Assembly: GCF_019904235.1 (NCBI RefSeq)
Contig: NZ_CP063202.1
Location: 1,860,001 to 1,924,000, forward strand
Direction of reading: 5' to 3'
DNA length: 64,000 nucleotides
Source: Erythrobacter sp. SCSIO 43205
Lineage (GTDB): Bacteria; Pseudomonadota; Alphaproteobacteria; Sphingomonadales; Sphingomonadaceae
Shown piece after piece: positions 45,739 through 54,516 of this stretch. The notes under the pieces were generated by a model. It saw only the letters and a program-made list of their open reading frames with translations. It made no database searches and had not been told where the DNA came from. Position 1 is the stretch's first letter, and every line of letters begins with the position of its first letter. The position numbers and the translations under genes are program-made.

Positions 45739-45975
45739 CTAATCCGCGTCCTCATTCCCGCCGTGTATCACATGAAGGCCCGCGCGCATCTCGACCGGAT
45801 CGGTTAAGGCGTTCGATACGGGAAGCGCCCGCACGCGCTCGGCCAGATCGTCCTCGCCCGACAATTCAAGCCGCCGGGCAATGGTGGCAAGATTGCCTTC
45901 ATCGAAAAGGCCGATCTTGTGAAGCTCGGCAACGAGAACCATTGCCAGCGCGTTTGGGTCTGAGGGATCGCTCAC
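45739..45975 (-). CDS. Hypothetical phage protein
   Basis: 78 residues from GTG at 45975; mostly helical, acidic. No family recognised. Lies between the tail tube and tail completion genes; starts with TTG or GTG possible and no strong ribosome site. Confidence 0.45.
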   Translation of the reverse strand: MSDPSDPNALAMVLVAELHKIGLFDEGNLATIARRLELSGEDDLAERVRALPVSNALTDPVEMRAGLHVIHGGNEDAD

Positions 45976-45995
45976 CAAACCAGCCTAGCACAAAT

Positions 45996-46436
45996 TCAGG
46001 CGGCGAGAACCCGCGCGTTCAATTGAGCGAACCAATGAAATGCGTCGGGTTCTTGGTCTTGCATCAACCGAATATCACTCAACTCAATGCGTGCATCTTC
46101 CCCGCCGTCCAAGGTGAGGTGATTGTCAGCCAAGGCCGTCTCGATTGCCGCGCCAATGCGAGAGGCGTGATCCTCGGCGGTTTCAACCGTTTGGCCATCC
46201 ACCTGCCGGTCGCGCGCAAAGGCGTGCACATCTAGCGAAACCGTGCCGCCGTTGACCTTGGCCGCGCGCAGACGCAGCGTGCCGGTTGGGCCAAGCTTGA
46301 TAAAGGGCCACGTCGGTTCGTTCGGCACGGCTTGCGGATAAATGGATGCAGCCGAAACAAGATCCGTTACGCCCGCATCATTTTTTAGCTTTGCGAGTGC
46401 GGCGCGTCTTACGAGGCGTTCGATCCCCACTGCCAT
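45996..46436 (-). CDS. Tail completion protein (DUF3168-like)
   Basis: 146 residues starting MAVGIERLVRRAALAKLKND with IYPQAVPNEPTWPFIKLG, resembling DUF3168 (GTA gp8-like) tail terminators. Position between head-tail joining and tail tube fits. Confidence 0.7.
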   Translation of the reverse strand: MAVGIERLVRRAALAKLKNDAGVTDLVSAASIYPQAVPNEPTWPFIKLGPTGTLRLRAAKVNGGTVSLDVHAFARDRQVDGQTVETAEDHASRIGAAIETALADNHLTLDGGEDARIELSDIRLMQDQEPDAFHWFAQLNARVLAA

Positions 46437-46593
46437 CGGCTGTCTCCTGTTCCATGATTGCGGCCTTTGCCGCCGGATCTGTCATTGCGGTTTGCGCTAT
46501 GCTCGCGCTCACATCGTGCGTGCCCGCCGGGAACCGCTGCGTTTTGAGCGGCGTGCGATACGTCCAAGGCTCTGATAGTTCGATTGTGGGCAT
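46378..46593 (-). CDS. Small phage protein with basic tail
   Basis: 71 residues, starting MPTIELSEPWTYRTPLK and ending in a basic tail (RTPRKTRRTRKAKK). Overlaps the DUF3168-like gene by 59 bases. Its role is unknown. Confidence 0.55.
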   Translation of the reverse strand: MPTIELSEPWTYRTPLKTQRFPAGTHDVSASIAQTAMTDPAAKAAIMEQETADGSGDRTPRKTRRTRKAKK

Positions 46594-46604
46594 TACTCGT
46601 CTCC

Positions 46605-47018
46605 TTATCCGCTGCGCTTCACAAGCTTGTCCAATTGATCGGCAAGGCGCTTTTGTGCATCGGGCAGCTTCTTATCGCGCGCAGGGCGCATAAACGGGCG
46701 CGCTGCCATTTTGCTTGTGCTGAATTCCAAGGGCGCACTATGGGGAGCGTTGGCCCGAACCTCGGCGCTCAACGGGCCTGTTTGCAGATTCTCAAGGCCC
46801 GCTTGTAAATCGCCTGTATCGCGATTTGGTGGCTCGCCTGGACGCGATGCAACGTGCCCTGCCCCACTCACCGCGCCCGCGCTGATCGACCGGAACGCCT
46901 CAACCCGTATATCATCGCTGGCCTCAAACACCGCCGCGCCCGCAATCTTGCGTACCTCATTCCCGCTCAACTGATTGAGCCGCCGCAAGTGCTTGTCCAG
47001 TCCCTTGGGCCGCGTCAT
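46605..47018 (-). CDS. HK97 gp10-like head-tail protein
   Basis: 137 residues (MTRPKGLDKHLRRLN start, overlapping the upstream stop). Contains HSAPLEFSTSKMAARPFMRPA, the typical gp10-like block. Likely a neck component. The GGMTRP extension upstream is probably not used. Confidence 0.65.
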   Translation of the reverse strand: MTRPKGLDKHLRRLNQLSGNEVRKIAGAAVFEASDDIRVEAFRSISAGAVSGAGHVASRPGEPPNRDTGDLQAGLENLQTGPLSAEVRANAPHSAPLEFSTSKMAARPFMRPARDKKLPDAQKRLADQLDKLVKRSG

Positions 47019-47380
47019 ACCACCTTGCGCCCCCGGCACTCATACCCAATACCCGCTGCATCGCGCTGGCAGGTGAGCAGCGCATATGTTTCACCATCTG
47101 CGGTGATCTGAGCCGCCGTGTCCAATTCAACCGCAAGCGAAGAAGACAACACAAGGACGCGCACATCAGTTTCAAGAAAACCCTCTGCCGCGCGCATTTG
47201 CTGTGTGGGCGCGTCAAGTTGCGCTTTGCAGGGATATTCAGAGGCAGTCCCCGGCGAAGTGATCGAGCCACCGTCGTCATATGTTGGTGAGCCCTGCCAA
47301 ACCGCCACAGCATCGACAAAAGGTGCGCCATTCGTATCGCTAAAGGCGGTGGCAATGTTGGCGAAGGCTTGTGCAAACAT
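47015..47380 (-). CDS. Head-tail joining (head closure) protein
   Basis: 121 residues, beta-rich, with VAVWQGSPTYDDGGSITSPG; position and length suit a head closure protein. No catalytic residues. Confidence 0.55.
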   Translation of the reverse strand: MFAQAFANIATAFSDTNGAPFVDAVAVWQGSPTYDDGGSITSPGTASEYPCKAQLDAPTQQMRAAEGFLETDVRVLVLSSSLAVELDTAAQITADGETYALLTCQRDAAGIGYECRGRKVV

Positions 47381-47754
47381 CAGCCGACCGAGACATTGGG
47401 CTCATAGGCCAAGCGAGGCCCGCCAAAGTTGCGGCGAGCAAGATCGAGGAATTCGCGTCCATAGACCGTCGAATTAAAACCCGTCCGCCCCGCTTGCGCG
47501 TCCGAAACTGTCGCAGAGAAAGTGCCTGATTTGAAGCTGGTCACGCCCGCTGGCATTGCACCAGTGCCCAAGCCTTGTTCAGCCATCTTGTGCGCTGCAT
47601 AGGCCATCACGCCGCGCGGGCGCGTCTCATCGGACCAGTTGCCCGTGTCGCCGTCCGCTTCGTCGAGCCAATATTGGACCGTCTCGCTCGCCACATCGGC
47701 AAATGCAGCATAGCGTGTGCGAAACTGTGCGACGGTGGGAGCGGTGTAAGCCAT
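47380..47754 (-). CDS. Head-tail connector (DUF4054-like)
   Basis: 124 residues: FRTRYAAFADVASETVQYWL, AYAAHKMAEQG and a YEPNVSVG end, matching DUF4054-type connectors. First gene downstream of the terminators behind the capsid cassette. Confidence 0.7.
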   Translation of the reverse strand: MAYTAPTVAQFRTRYAAFADVASETVQYWLDEADGDTGNWSDETRPRGVMAYAAHKMAEQGLGTGAMPAGVTSFKSGTFSATVSDAQAGRTGFNSTVYGREFLDLARRNFGGPRLAYEPNVSVG

Positions 47755-47769
47755 GATTTATCCTTGACG

Positions 47770-47831
47770 AAAGAAAACGGGCGGATTTCCCGCCCGCAAG
47801 AGAAAGGGCCGCTCAGTTTCCCAAGCGGCCC
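47770..47831 (-). terminator. Tandem intrinsic terminators after the capsid genes
   Basis: On the minus strand, GGGCCGCT (47806-47813) with AGCGGCCC (47824-47831) precedes TTTCTCTT, then CGGGCGG/CCGCCCG (47778-47796) precedes TTTTCTTT. The pair should reduce transcription between capsid and neck genes. Confidence 0.75.
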
Positions 47832-47842
47832 GCCCCTGACGA

Positions 47843-48034
47843 TTATTCGCCCTTGTCCGCGTCCTTGGCCGGAGGTTTGGCCTTGGTGGCGGGTTTCTTT
47901 TCGGCCTTCTCGGCCTCGAACCAATCTTCGCAGAAATCGTCTGCTTCGATGGTTTGACCAGCTTCCGCCATGACAAGCTTACCTTTGAGGTAAGCGCCGC
48001 GCGGGCCGGTCGATGTGTTCTTGACGTTGGGCAA
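47843..48034 (-). CDS. Small phage protein next to the capsid gene
   Basis: 63 residues, with a Lys/Ala/Pro-rich tail (EKAEKKPATKAKPPAKDA) and NTSTGPRGAYLKGKLV. Unknown; might be a head protein or decoration. Confidence 0.55.
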   Translation of the reverse strand: MPNVKNTSTGPRGAYLKGKLVMAEAGQTIEADDFCEDWFEAEKAEKKPATKAKPPAKDADKGE

Positions 48035-48086
48035 TTATGCCTCCTGTGATTGTCCGAGGCGACCCGAAAGCCGCCTCGGCGCAGGA

Positions 48087-49181
48087 TTAGAAGCTGTCGC
48101 GGTAGACCATCGCCTTCGGAAGGCGAACATCCAGACCGCCAACGTTCATGAGGCCAGCAACCTCGTAAACGAGGCTCGACTTCTGGAATGCTGGCATGAA
48201 CTGGTGTGGGCCGGGAAGCAGGAAACGCAGGACTTGCGGGTTGCGCTCGTAAGCGACCAAGCGCGTGGTCGAGCCAGTGCCTGCCGTTTCAAGAGCGCGG
48301 CTCTTGAGAATGGTCAGGTTCGGGCCGAACACGTTGTTCGCGCGCAGATAGGAAAGGATAGTCATATCCGAACCGTCAGCACGCGGCGTGGTCGCGATAT
48401 AGTTGTAAGCCGAAGTCGGCAGCACCAGCGTATCAGCGATGTGCGTTTCGCTCGTGCCGGTTTCGACCGCAGTCAGCGCAGCGTTGATGTCCCGCAGGAT
48501 TTGCGCGGGGGTCTTGGCTGTCCACAGACGCGAGGACGAAGAGCCATCATTCGCAACCTGTGCACTCGGAACCGAGCCATTGTTGGTGAAGCCGGTCCAG
48601 CCCTTTTCCGAAGTGCCCTTCGGGTTCTGGCCCGTCATGGCGATGCCATAGATGAACCGATCCGAAGCCTGCACTGCGGCCTGCGCCTTGTCAGCAGAAA
48701 GCGAGCGGCCCGCCTTGGCGGCGCGCTGCAATTCCTGCGTGTTCCACTCGTAACCGATACCGGCAAGGTGGAAGTTGCGGGTCGCCTGCGACATCTTCGT
48801 GCTGGCATACGGCACATCGAACGCACCGCCCGCGAGGAACTCGGCGTGGCCCACATTGTCCATCGAGTAAACAAGCGTGCCGACATCCCACATATCACCT
48901 TCGGTAACGACTGGCATATACTGGGTGATGTCGAAGCTTGGATACTTCGTCATATAGACTTCGGCTTCGATGCGGTGGAGCTGAGGCGTAAGGAAGGCGT
49001 AGCCGACCTGTGCGTCGCTCATGAAGGCATCCACCTTGTCGGCGAAGGTCGCAGCGTGGCGAGCGTTGTCAGCCGACCATGCCGAGATCACGGCGCGCTT
49101 CACATCGGCATCAGCCGCCATGAAAAGCGTCGCATCCTTGATACCGGAAGCGCTGTCGTAAAGATTTGTAATCGCGTTCAT
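48087..49181 (-). CDS. Major capsid protein (DUF2184)
   Basis: 364 residues, HK97-fold type by family resemblance. Typical segments: YPSFDITQYMPVVTEGDMW, WNTQELQRAAKAGRSL and YERNPQVLRFLLPGPHQFMP. ATG at 49181 preceded by GGAGG. Followed by the small ORF and terminators, as for a highly expressed gene. Confidence 0.85.
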   Translation of the reverse strand: MNAITNLYDSASGIKDATLFMAADADVKRAVISAWSADNARHAATFADKVDAFMSDAQVGYAFLTPQLHRIEAEVYMTKYPSFDITQYMPVVTEGDMWDVGTLVYSMDNVGHAEFLAGGAFDVPYASTKMSQATRNFHLAGIGYEWNTQELQRAAKAGRSLSADKAQAAVQASDRFIYGIAMTGQNPKGTSEKGWTGFTNNGSVPSAQVANDGSSSSRLWTAKTPAQILRDINAALTAVETGTSETHIADTLVLPTSAYNYIATTPRADGSDMTILSYLRANNVFGPNLTILKSRALETAGTGSTTRLVAYERNPQVLRFLLPGPHQFMPAFQKSSLVYEVAGLMNVGGLDVRLPKAMVYRDSF

Positions 49182-49195
49182 TGTCTCACGCCTCC

Positions 49196-49663
49196 TTAGC
49201 GCTTCACGATACGGCAAAGGCCGTCAGTTACGGTTTGATCCGCAACCCAACCGGTTGCGATGTGAGTGGCATCAGCAGCGGTCGAGCCAAGGCCGTCAGC
49301 CGCGTCTGCGCCAGTGCCCACGGTGATGGCAGCGCCGTCGGCAACCGAGCCGGTGACTTCAACGAACATCGCGCCGCCGGTGAGAATGGCCGCGTTGTCG
49401 TATTGCTGATATTCATCGGCATCTTGACCGGCCACCGGGGCTTGCGCCGAGGTTGCGATGGTGAATCCGAGGAAGGTTGCCAGCGTACCCACGGTGCCAG
49501 TGCAGCCGTGATCGCCCGATCCGCGATAAACGGGGAGGCCAAATGCAATACCCGCAGAGTCTTCAACGGTGCGAGAAATGCGGTTCGAGGTTTCACCGTT
49601 CGCGACCATACCGGCATAAGCAACGGCAATGTCATCGGTGTAAGTAGTTTGGAGTTCAGGCAT
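49196..49663 (-). CDS. Capsid cement/decoration protein (Gp24-like)
   Basis: 155 residues, Ala/Thr/Gly-rich, with ISRTVEDSAGIAFGLPVYRG. Location between the protease/scaffold and capsid genes is usual for head cement proteins. Likely bound on the shell surface. Confidence 0.65.
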   Translation of the reverse strand: MPELQTTYTDDIAVAYAGMVANGETSNRISRTVEDSAGIAFGLPVYRGSGDHGCTGTVGTLATFLGFTIATSAQAPVAGQDADEYQQYDNAAILTGGAMFVEVTGSVADGAAITVGTGADAADGLGSTAADATHIATGWVADQTVTDGLCRIVKR

Positions 49664-49675
49664 TGTCCCGTTTCC

Positions 49676-50161
49676 TTATGCGTAGCGATTGAGGCGCAGA
49701 GATTGCACCGCGTTGGCGCTATCATTGACGGCGGCTTTAGGCGCGAAGCCTTCAACCTGCGGCTTTGCGTCGGCGGTGAGTGCATCAAAACGCGCTTCGA
49801 CGTAATCGTCAGACTTGTCGGTGCAGTCGATCTTGGCAGCATCGAGAGCCATGCGGCGAACCTCTGTCACGGTCTTGCCAGCGGTGTCGCCAAGCTTGTC
49901 ACCGCATACAGCCTTGGCCTTGGCGACCACATCGGCCTTTGCATCAGCGAGCGCGTCAATTGCGGCCTGATCGACAACTTTGGACTTGAGATCGTCGATC
50001 TCGGCATCCTTGGCAGCGAGCGCCTTGTCATGGGCGGCGTTTGCATCGGTAAGCGCTTTTTCTGCGCCTTCCACTTTTGCGGTGAGCTTATCGAAGGCCG
50101 CGCTGACGGCATCAGCGTCGGACAGATCGACTTGCAGACCATCAAGCGTGATCTTCTTCAT
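49676..50161 (-). CDS. Candidate nested scaffold protein (internal start)
   Basis: In the same frame, ATG at 50161 (MKKITLDGLQVDLS) has AAAGGA six bases upstream and begins exactly where the protease domain ends. A 161-residue free scaffold would result, as Nu3 inside lambda C. Supported by the strong ribosome site only. Confidence 0.5.
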   Translation of the reverse strand: MKKITLDGLQVDLSDADAVSAAFDKLTAKVEGAEKALTDANAAHDKALAAKDAEIDDLKSKVVDQAAIDALADAKADVVAKAKAVCGDKLGDTAGKTVTEVRRMALDAAKIDCTDKSDDYVEARFDALTADAKPQVEGFAPKAAVNDSANAVQSLRLNRYA

Positions 50162-50764
50162 TGCTTTTCCTTTATCGTTGGAAAGTTCCGCCACGCTGGC
50201 GGGGTTGGCATCACAGACCGCAAAACGATCCGAGATTCGGCAATCGGAACCAGCACGGCCTCGGTCAACGAGCGCGATATGGTTTCCGGTGATTGAAGTT
50301 TGCACAGCGTCATAAGCTGTGCCGTCCGGCGCAAGGCCGGGTTCAAACTTGAGATCAGTCGCGTACCCGTTCGAGAGTTCGCGCTTACCTGCTTCCACTG
50401 CGTCGATAGTTGCACCATCGGTAAGCATGAGGTCAAACGCCACGTATTCACCATCGCGAACCGCGCCCATAATAGTGCCGCGCGCGTGATCGCGCCAGTT
50501 GTCGCGGTTTACGGGGCTTTCGGGGTGATTGTCGGTAATGGGCTTGCCGACGAAGCTGGCAAGGCTGGCGCGGTCAAAAACCTCATCGCCTGGACGATAC
50601 ACCTTGACCGTCGCCTTATCACGCAGACCGTGCTTGTTTTCAGGGTCAACCTCGTGGCCCGCGTAATCGTAAATTCCGGTGCGAGCGGCACGGGCACGCA
50701 CTTTGAGAAAACCGTCACGGGTACGCTTGGGAGCGTCGAGAGTAAGATGGTCCGCGCAGAACAT
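49676..50764 (-). CDS. Prohead protease with scaffold (DUF2213)
   Basis: 362 residues. The N-terminal ~200 form the DUF2213 protease: PITDNHPESPVN and SITGNHIALVDRGRAG, in which His and Ser are candidate catalytic residues. The rest is a charged coiled coil (DKALAAKDAEIDDLKSK), the scaffold. It can be cleaved during head maturation. Confidence 0.75.
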   Translation of the reverse strand: MFCADHLTLDAPKRTRDGFLKVRARAARTGIYDYAGHEVDPENKHGLRDKATVKVYRPGDEVFDRASLASFVGKPITDNHPESPVNRDNWRDHARGTIMGAVRDGEYVAFDLMLTDGATIDAVEAGKRELSNGYATDLKFEPGLAPDGTAYDAVQTSITGNHIALVDRGRAGSDCRISDRFAVCDANPASVAELSNDKGKAMKKITLDGLQVDLSDADAVSAAFDKLTAKVEGAEKALTDANAAHDKALAAKDAEIDDLKSKVVDQAAIDALADAKADVVAKAKAVCGDKLGDTAGKTVTEVRRMALDAAKIDCTDKSDDYVEARFDALTADAKPQVEGFAPKAAVNDSANAVQSLRLNRYA

Positions 50765-50795
50765 GGCCCATGCATAGGCATAGCGCGGTGTTGGA

Positions 50796-50897
50796 TTACC
50801 GCCGTTGGGTTATTAGGCAGTCAAGGCGTTCGACGTTTTTATCAGTCAATATGAACGGCGCAGCAATTGCAGCAACCAAAAGGGTGAGAAACACCAT
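50796..50897 (-). CDS. Very small membrane peptide
   Basis: 33 residues, starting MVFLTLLVAAIAAPFILT and ending DCLITQRR. The ATG overlaps the stop of the upstream ORF as TGATG. Hydrophobic helix plus charged tail. Too short to assign. Confidence 0.4.
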   Translation of the reverse strand: MVFLTLLVAAIAAPFILTDKNVERLDCLITQRR

Positions 50898-51148
50898 CAC
50901 TCGTCCCCCAAAGCCGCGTCGATCATAGCTTGCCAAGTTTCGGAAGCGTGTGGCCAATCGCCGCCACACGAACCCGCCTTAATCATTTCCTCGCTCGGCT
51001 CGCGGATCGCTCGCAGGACGGCCTCGGCTTGCTTGGTGTAGTGCTGCCATTGAGGCTTGCCGAGGCCGAGCGGATGGATTGCATCAGGATCGCGGTTGTC
51101 AGCGGCAACTATTGCCCGCGCCGCGCGTTCGATGATGGGGTTAGTCAT
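50897..51148 (-). CDS. Small phage protein, unknown
   Basis: 83 residues with IIERAARAIVAADNRD and HYTKQAEAVLRAI and a Trp-rich end; commonly seen in phages near head genes. Unknown function. Overlaps upstream gene by four bases. Confidence 0.6.
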   Translation of the reverse strand: MTNPIIERAARAIVAADNRDPDAIHPLGLGKPQWQHYTKQAEAVLRAIREPSEEMIKAGSCGGDWPHASETWQAMIDAALGDE

Positions 51149-51804
51149 GTGCCGTAATTCCCATAGCGCACGTCACCATAAGAAACGTGACGAATGCCGT
51201 CATAGCGCTTAGCAAACATCGCTCCGCGTGACCTTATACCTTTGCGATCAAGCCAGCGGCCCAAGTATTTTTCGCTAATATCGACGCCATCGGGCGCGTG
51301 CTGATTTGCAAAACTTTTAAGCGTGCTGCCCGTGACATCATCATAGAGTTCACTCAGCGTAACGGATGCACCGTCATATTGCGCGACTTTACGCTCAAAC
51401 CACGCCTGTATTACGTCGTCCTTCGTTTTGAGTGAGGCCAAGGCGTTACGCTCAACCTCAGCCGCTTTCTTTCGTCTCTCTTGTTGCTCGCGCTGAGGTG
51501 CAAGGTCAATGATTAGAGCTTCGACACCCCGCCAAGGTTCGAGTTTGGCACCTTCTGGTCCAAGAATATCCACGCTCATAATATCACGATCAGAGATAAT
51601 ACGCCCCTCACCACACCGTCCAAATTCAGGCATATTGATGTATTCGACGGGACGGGTATCAGGTTTCAGCCTTTGATACGCCTGCCTTGCGGTGGGCGCG
51701 TCCATGTTTTGCAGCATAGAAACTTCGCCACCATAGGTTCTCACCATCAAGTGCCAAACGGTTGCGGTTTCGTCGTATTTTACGGTAGAGACTTGGTCAG
51801 CCAT
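51145..51804 (-). CDS. Phage protein with possible DNA-binding C-terminus
   Basis: 219 residues (MADQVSTVKYDE). The C-terminal ~70 residues (VTLSELYDDVTGSTLKSFA, KYLGRWLDRKGIRSRG) look like a winged helix as found at the end of phage primases. The upstream frame extension in the gp7 gene is less likely. No catalytic motif. Confidence 0.5.
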   Translation of the reverse strand: MADQVSTVKYDETATVWHLMVRTYGGEVSMLQNMDAPTARQAYQRLKPDTRPVEYINMPEFGRCGEGRIISDRDIMSVDILGPEGAKLEPWRGVEALIIDLAPQREQQERRKKAAEVERNALASLKTKDDVIQAWFERKVAQYDGASVTLSELYDDVTGSTLKSFANQHAPDGVDISEKYLGRWLDRKGIRSRGAMFAKRYDGIRHVSYGDVRYGNYGT

Positions 51805-51881
51805 GTCGAACGCTCCATGTTCGCTGTGGTTAGGATTGTCGGTGTTAGCGCACCGGCAATCCGCCCTAGCACAGCCGCGCG

Positions 51882-52724
51882 CTATTCCAAAATCAAAACG
51901 GCCTTCGAGGTACACCCGCAAAAAGGAAGCTGGCCCGGCTTATCCTCCGGCGGCTTGCGAACCAGCTTGCCCTGATATTCCGATCCCACGCGCTCTGAGT
52001 TCTCAGAATACAGCTTGCCATCGCGCGCATCATGTTCGGGCCGGAAGTTTGGTTTATCCGAGTGAACCCATTGCCAGCTATCAATCCCAGCTTGACGGCG
52101 GCGTTCGTCGTTCAGGGCGCTGGACAGCTTCACATTCTGATCCGCAGCGATGCGAAGCGCACGGCGGCGCGTGATCGCTACGGCCTCCCTGATTTCCTTA
52201 GCCACCTCGCGAGACGGGCGGCGCTCGGTTAGACCGCGAAACACGGCATCGCCAATCCGGCGGCGCGTCTCGTCGCTTACCGAGCGCACAAGGCCCACAT
52301 TGCGGGCGATGATAGTTTCTAGCGTCTCGCGCGCGTCCTCCGGCCCGATCAGCGTCGCAAGGTCAACGCTTGTCGCATCAAGCACCGCCCTACGCCAACG
52401 CATCCGGTGCCATGCCTCTGCCTGCCTTGCCCATCGCTCGACACGTGGGCGAACGGATAGCAGAAAAGCGCCCACTGTGTTCTCCGCGCGCTGTATCTCG
52501 GTTTCAAGCGTGGCGGCGCTGTCTTGCGTCACATTGGACAATGAACGCGCATAATCCGCCTCGATAGCGGGCAAGGCTTCTGTCCATGCCTGAATGACGG
52601 GCAGGTAGGCGGCGCGGTAAAGGTCGGTTGCGCGCGTGGCCTGTGCGGATATGGCGCGCAACGGAATGAGGGTGCGGCGCGGGTTGCGTTGGCGGCGTGT
52701 GAGGGCTGCTAGGTCAAAGCGCAT
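51882..52724 (-). CDS. Minor head protein (SPP1 gp7/Mu gpF-like)
   Basis: 280 residues. The C-terminal family signature WVHSDKPNFRPEHDARDG and LPFCGCTSKAVL. Helical N-terminus. Likely located at the portal and involved in DNA injection or head morphogenesis. Follows the portal gene with a one-base overlap. Confidence 0.8.
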   Translation of the reverse strand: MRFDLAALTRRQRNPRRTLIPLRAISAQATRATDLYRAAYLPVIQAWTEALPAIEADYARSLSNVTQDSAATLETEIQRAENTVGAFLLSVRPRVERWARQAEAWHRMRWRRAVLDATSVDLATLIGPEDARETLETIIARNVGLVRSVSDETRRRIGDAVFRGLTERRPSREVAKEIREAVAITRRRALRIAADQNVKLSSALNDERRRQAGIDSWQWVHSDKPNFRPEHDARDGKLYSENSERVGSEYQGKLVRKPPEDKPGQLPFCGCTSKAVLILE

Positions 52725-54334
52725 TACACTTCCGCCCAGTCAAAACTCCATTTCAGCGATGGGCCTTCACCACGCCCGATCCAGCGTATATCAATATCGC
52801 CAAAGCGGAATTGTTGCTCTGTTCCACTGTCGAATTGAACTGTGATTGCGTTATCGGAGACGCTTGAAACAACGCCCTCCCGATCTGTCGGTGCCTCCAC
52901 CAAATCGCCCACGCGCATATCGGCGGAAGTCATCACGAAATGGTCAGCGAGGTCGGCGGGGTTCAGATCATCGTCGTCCGAACCCTCGGCTAGATTGCGA
53001 TCACCTCCTTCCGTCTGCTCCAAACCAATACCATACCGCTCGTCATCCGACATTTCCGCAAGAGCCGCTTCAAGTTCGGGCAGATAGCCACGCTCGATCA
53101 TGAGCGACTGCACACCGCGATTGAAAGCCTCGTCAGGGACCGCCTCAGACATTTGCAGTTTTTCGGCGGCTTCCATCTCGATCTTGAAAACCTCGGCGCG
53201 CTCCTTTTCGGACGGCGTGTCGAGCGGGTCGAAGTCGTAGGCCAGTTGGTCGGCAGCAATACCAGCAGCGGCCCAAAGGTGCGGGTCAAGGCGGTCTAGG
53301 CAAGGCGCGAGGTCAAGCGTCTGGCGCGCGCGAACGGCCTTGTTCCAATCCTTTTGCTGGCTGTCACCGGACGAATTCATACCTTCCGGCGCACGGCCCA
53401 AGAGGCGCGTTGCGGGAATGTCAGAGATAGCCGCTGCCCATTCGCCATAGGCGTTGAGAATGTCCTTTGCGCCCGCGAAGCTGTATTCTGCGTCCTCGAT
53501 CTTCTCACCGCCTTTACCATCCTCAGCACTGCCAGCGTCGTAGATCGTGGCGTTGTGGATGCTTTCGGCAGCGCCAAGAAGTGAGAGACGAGCCATGACG
53601 TTCTTTTCGCCATCTGTGGTCGCGCTGATTGAAATGAGATCAGGAATACCGATGCGCGTCAGGCGCGCCTTGTGAATGAGGGCTGCAAACGATTGGCGCG
53701 CGGTGTCACAGTCCTGCACCGCGTCAAGCACTTGCTGCACCGTGCTTTCACCCCAGAACTGATCTTGGCCCGTCGCTGTGGGCATAGCGAGGCTTGCGGT
53801 GGTGTCGGCGCGGAACGGAATGACGCGGGAAGGGTGGATGCGCTGTGTGCCGTTTGTGGTGGTAAGCGTCCACATTTCGGGCTCGCCAAAGCCGGGGTCG
53901 AGCGCGTCGAGGTTGAGCTGCTCGAATGAAAGCTGCCAGCGCGAGACAACGTGCACGAAAGCAAGGGCCGCGTTTGCATTGGCTGGCTGATCGGGCAGAC
54001 CGGGAAGGCCGAGAATTAGCGCGCCGCCACCCATGCCGCGCAAGAGTTCGGCTTGCTTGATCTTGCCCACAATGCCGAATTGCTTTTCGGTTTCGTACAG
54101 CTTGGCGATTTCGTCAGCGTCCGCGCCGGTCCATGTTCGCCATTCGCGCACCATATCGAGCGCGGGAATGGAGATGATTTTCCGCATCAATCCCGACGCG
54201 GAATAGGCGGCGGCGATTTCATGCTGTGTGAGGATGCGGGCGGCGTATGCGTTGTGCGCGCGCGGATCGCGATTTGTGCCGGAGCCGGTGAGGGCGTTTG
54301 TAAGCCGGTCCATGAGATTTGTGACTGTGCCCAT
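52724..54334 (-). CDS. Portal protein (DUF1073)
   Basis: 536 residues. Matches DUF1073 portal proteins: YSASGLMRKIISIPALDMVR near the start, VSRWQLSFEQLNLDALDPGF, and EGMNSSGDSQQKDWNKAVRA, a conserved block. Forms the dodecameric ring through which DNA is packed. Acidic C-terminal ~100 residues (GSDDDDLNPADLADHF). The same Pfam family has been linked to anti-CBASS Acb1 annotation, but the context here is portal. Confidence 0.85.
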   Translation of the reverse strand: MGTVTNLMDRLTNALTGSGTNRDPRAHNAYAARILTQHEIAAAYSASGLMRKIISIPALDMVREWRTWTGADADEIAKLYETEKQFGIVGKIKQAELLRGMGGGALILGLPGLPDQPANANAALAFVHVVSRWQLSFEQLNLDALDPGFGEPEMWTLTTTNGTQRIHPSRVIPFRADTTASLAMPTATGQDQFWGESTVQQVLDAVQDCDTARQSFAALIHKARLTRIGIPDLISISATTDGEKNVMARLSLLGAAESIHNATIYDAGSAEDGKGGEKIEDAEYSFAGAKDILNAYGEWAAAISDIPATRLLGRAPEGMNSSGDSQQKDWNKAVRARQTLDLAPCLDRLDPHLWAAAGIAADQLAYDFDPLDTPSEKERAEVFKIEMEAAEKLQMSEAVPDEAFNRGVQSLMIERGYLPELEAALAEMSDDERYGIGLEQTEGGDRNLAEGSDDDDLNPADLADHFVMTSADMRVGDLVEAPTDREGVVSSVSDNAITVQFDSGTEQQFRFGDIDIRWIGRGEGPSLKWSFDWAEV

Positions 54335-54391
54335 GCTTGTCGCTATGCGGGCGCGGGGGGCGTGGTGTTACCGCCGCTTAGAGGGGGTGCT

Positions 54392-54489
54392 ACGGCACGG
54401 TGGGATTCGAACCCACGGAGCCAAGAGGGTATGCGCGCCCCTCACACTTCTCGCCGTCGCTCAACTTTCAGCCACTCAGTCACGCGCCG
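54392..54489 (-). pseudogene. tRNA-like sequence, degenerate class II (Ser-like)
   Basis: Acceptor CGGCGCG / CGTGCCG pairs (one G-U); outside pairing extends it to 11 bp. A short D stem ACT/AGT, a long variable arm (GAGGG/CCCTC) and a perfect T arm GTGGG-TTCGAAT-CCCAC are present. The anticodon stem does not pair and the would-be loop GGCGAGA lacks U33 (Ser CGA reading). No CCA at the end (AGC). Between portal and terminase genes. Probably decayed or not a functional tRNA. Confidence 0.4.
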
Positions 54490-54516
54490 TAGCAAGTTCT
54501 TGTTACCGCACGCCTC

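Noticed and set aside
48015..49199. 394-codon plus ORF across the major capsid gene
   Set aside because: Antisense shadow of the capsid gene; the minus frame has the family signature.
49181..50296. 371-codon plus ORF across cement and protease genes
   Set aside because: Antisense to two supported phage genes, no ribosome site.
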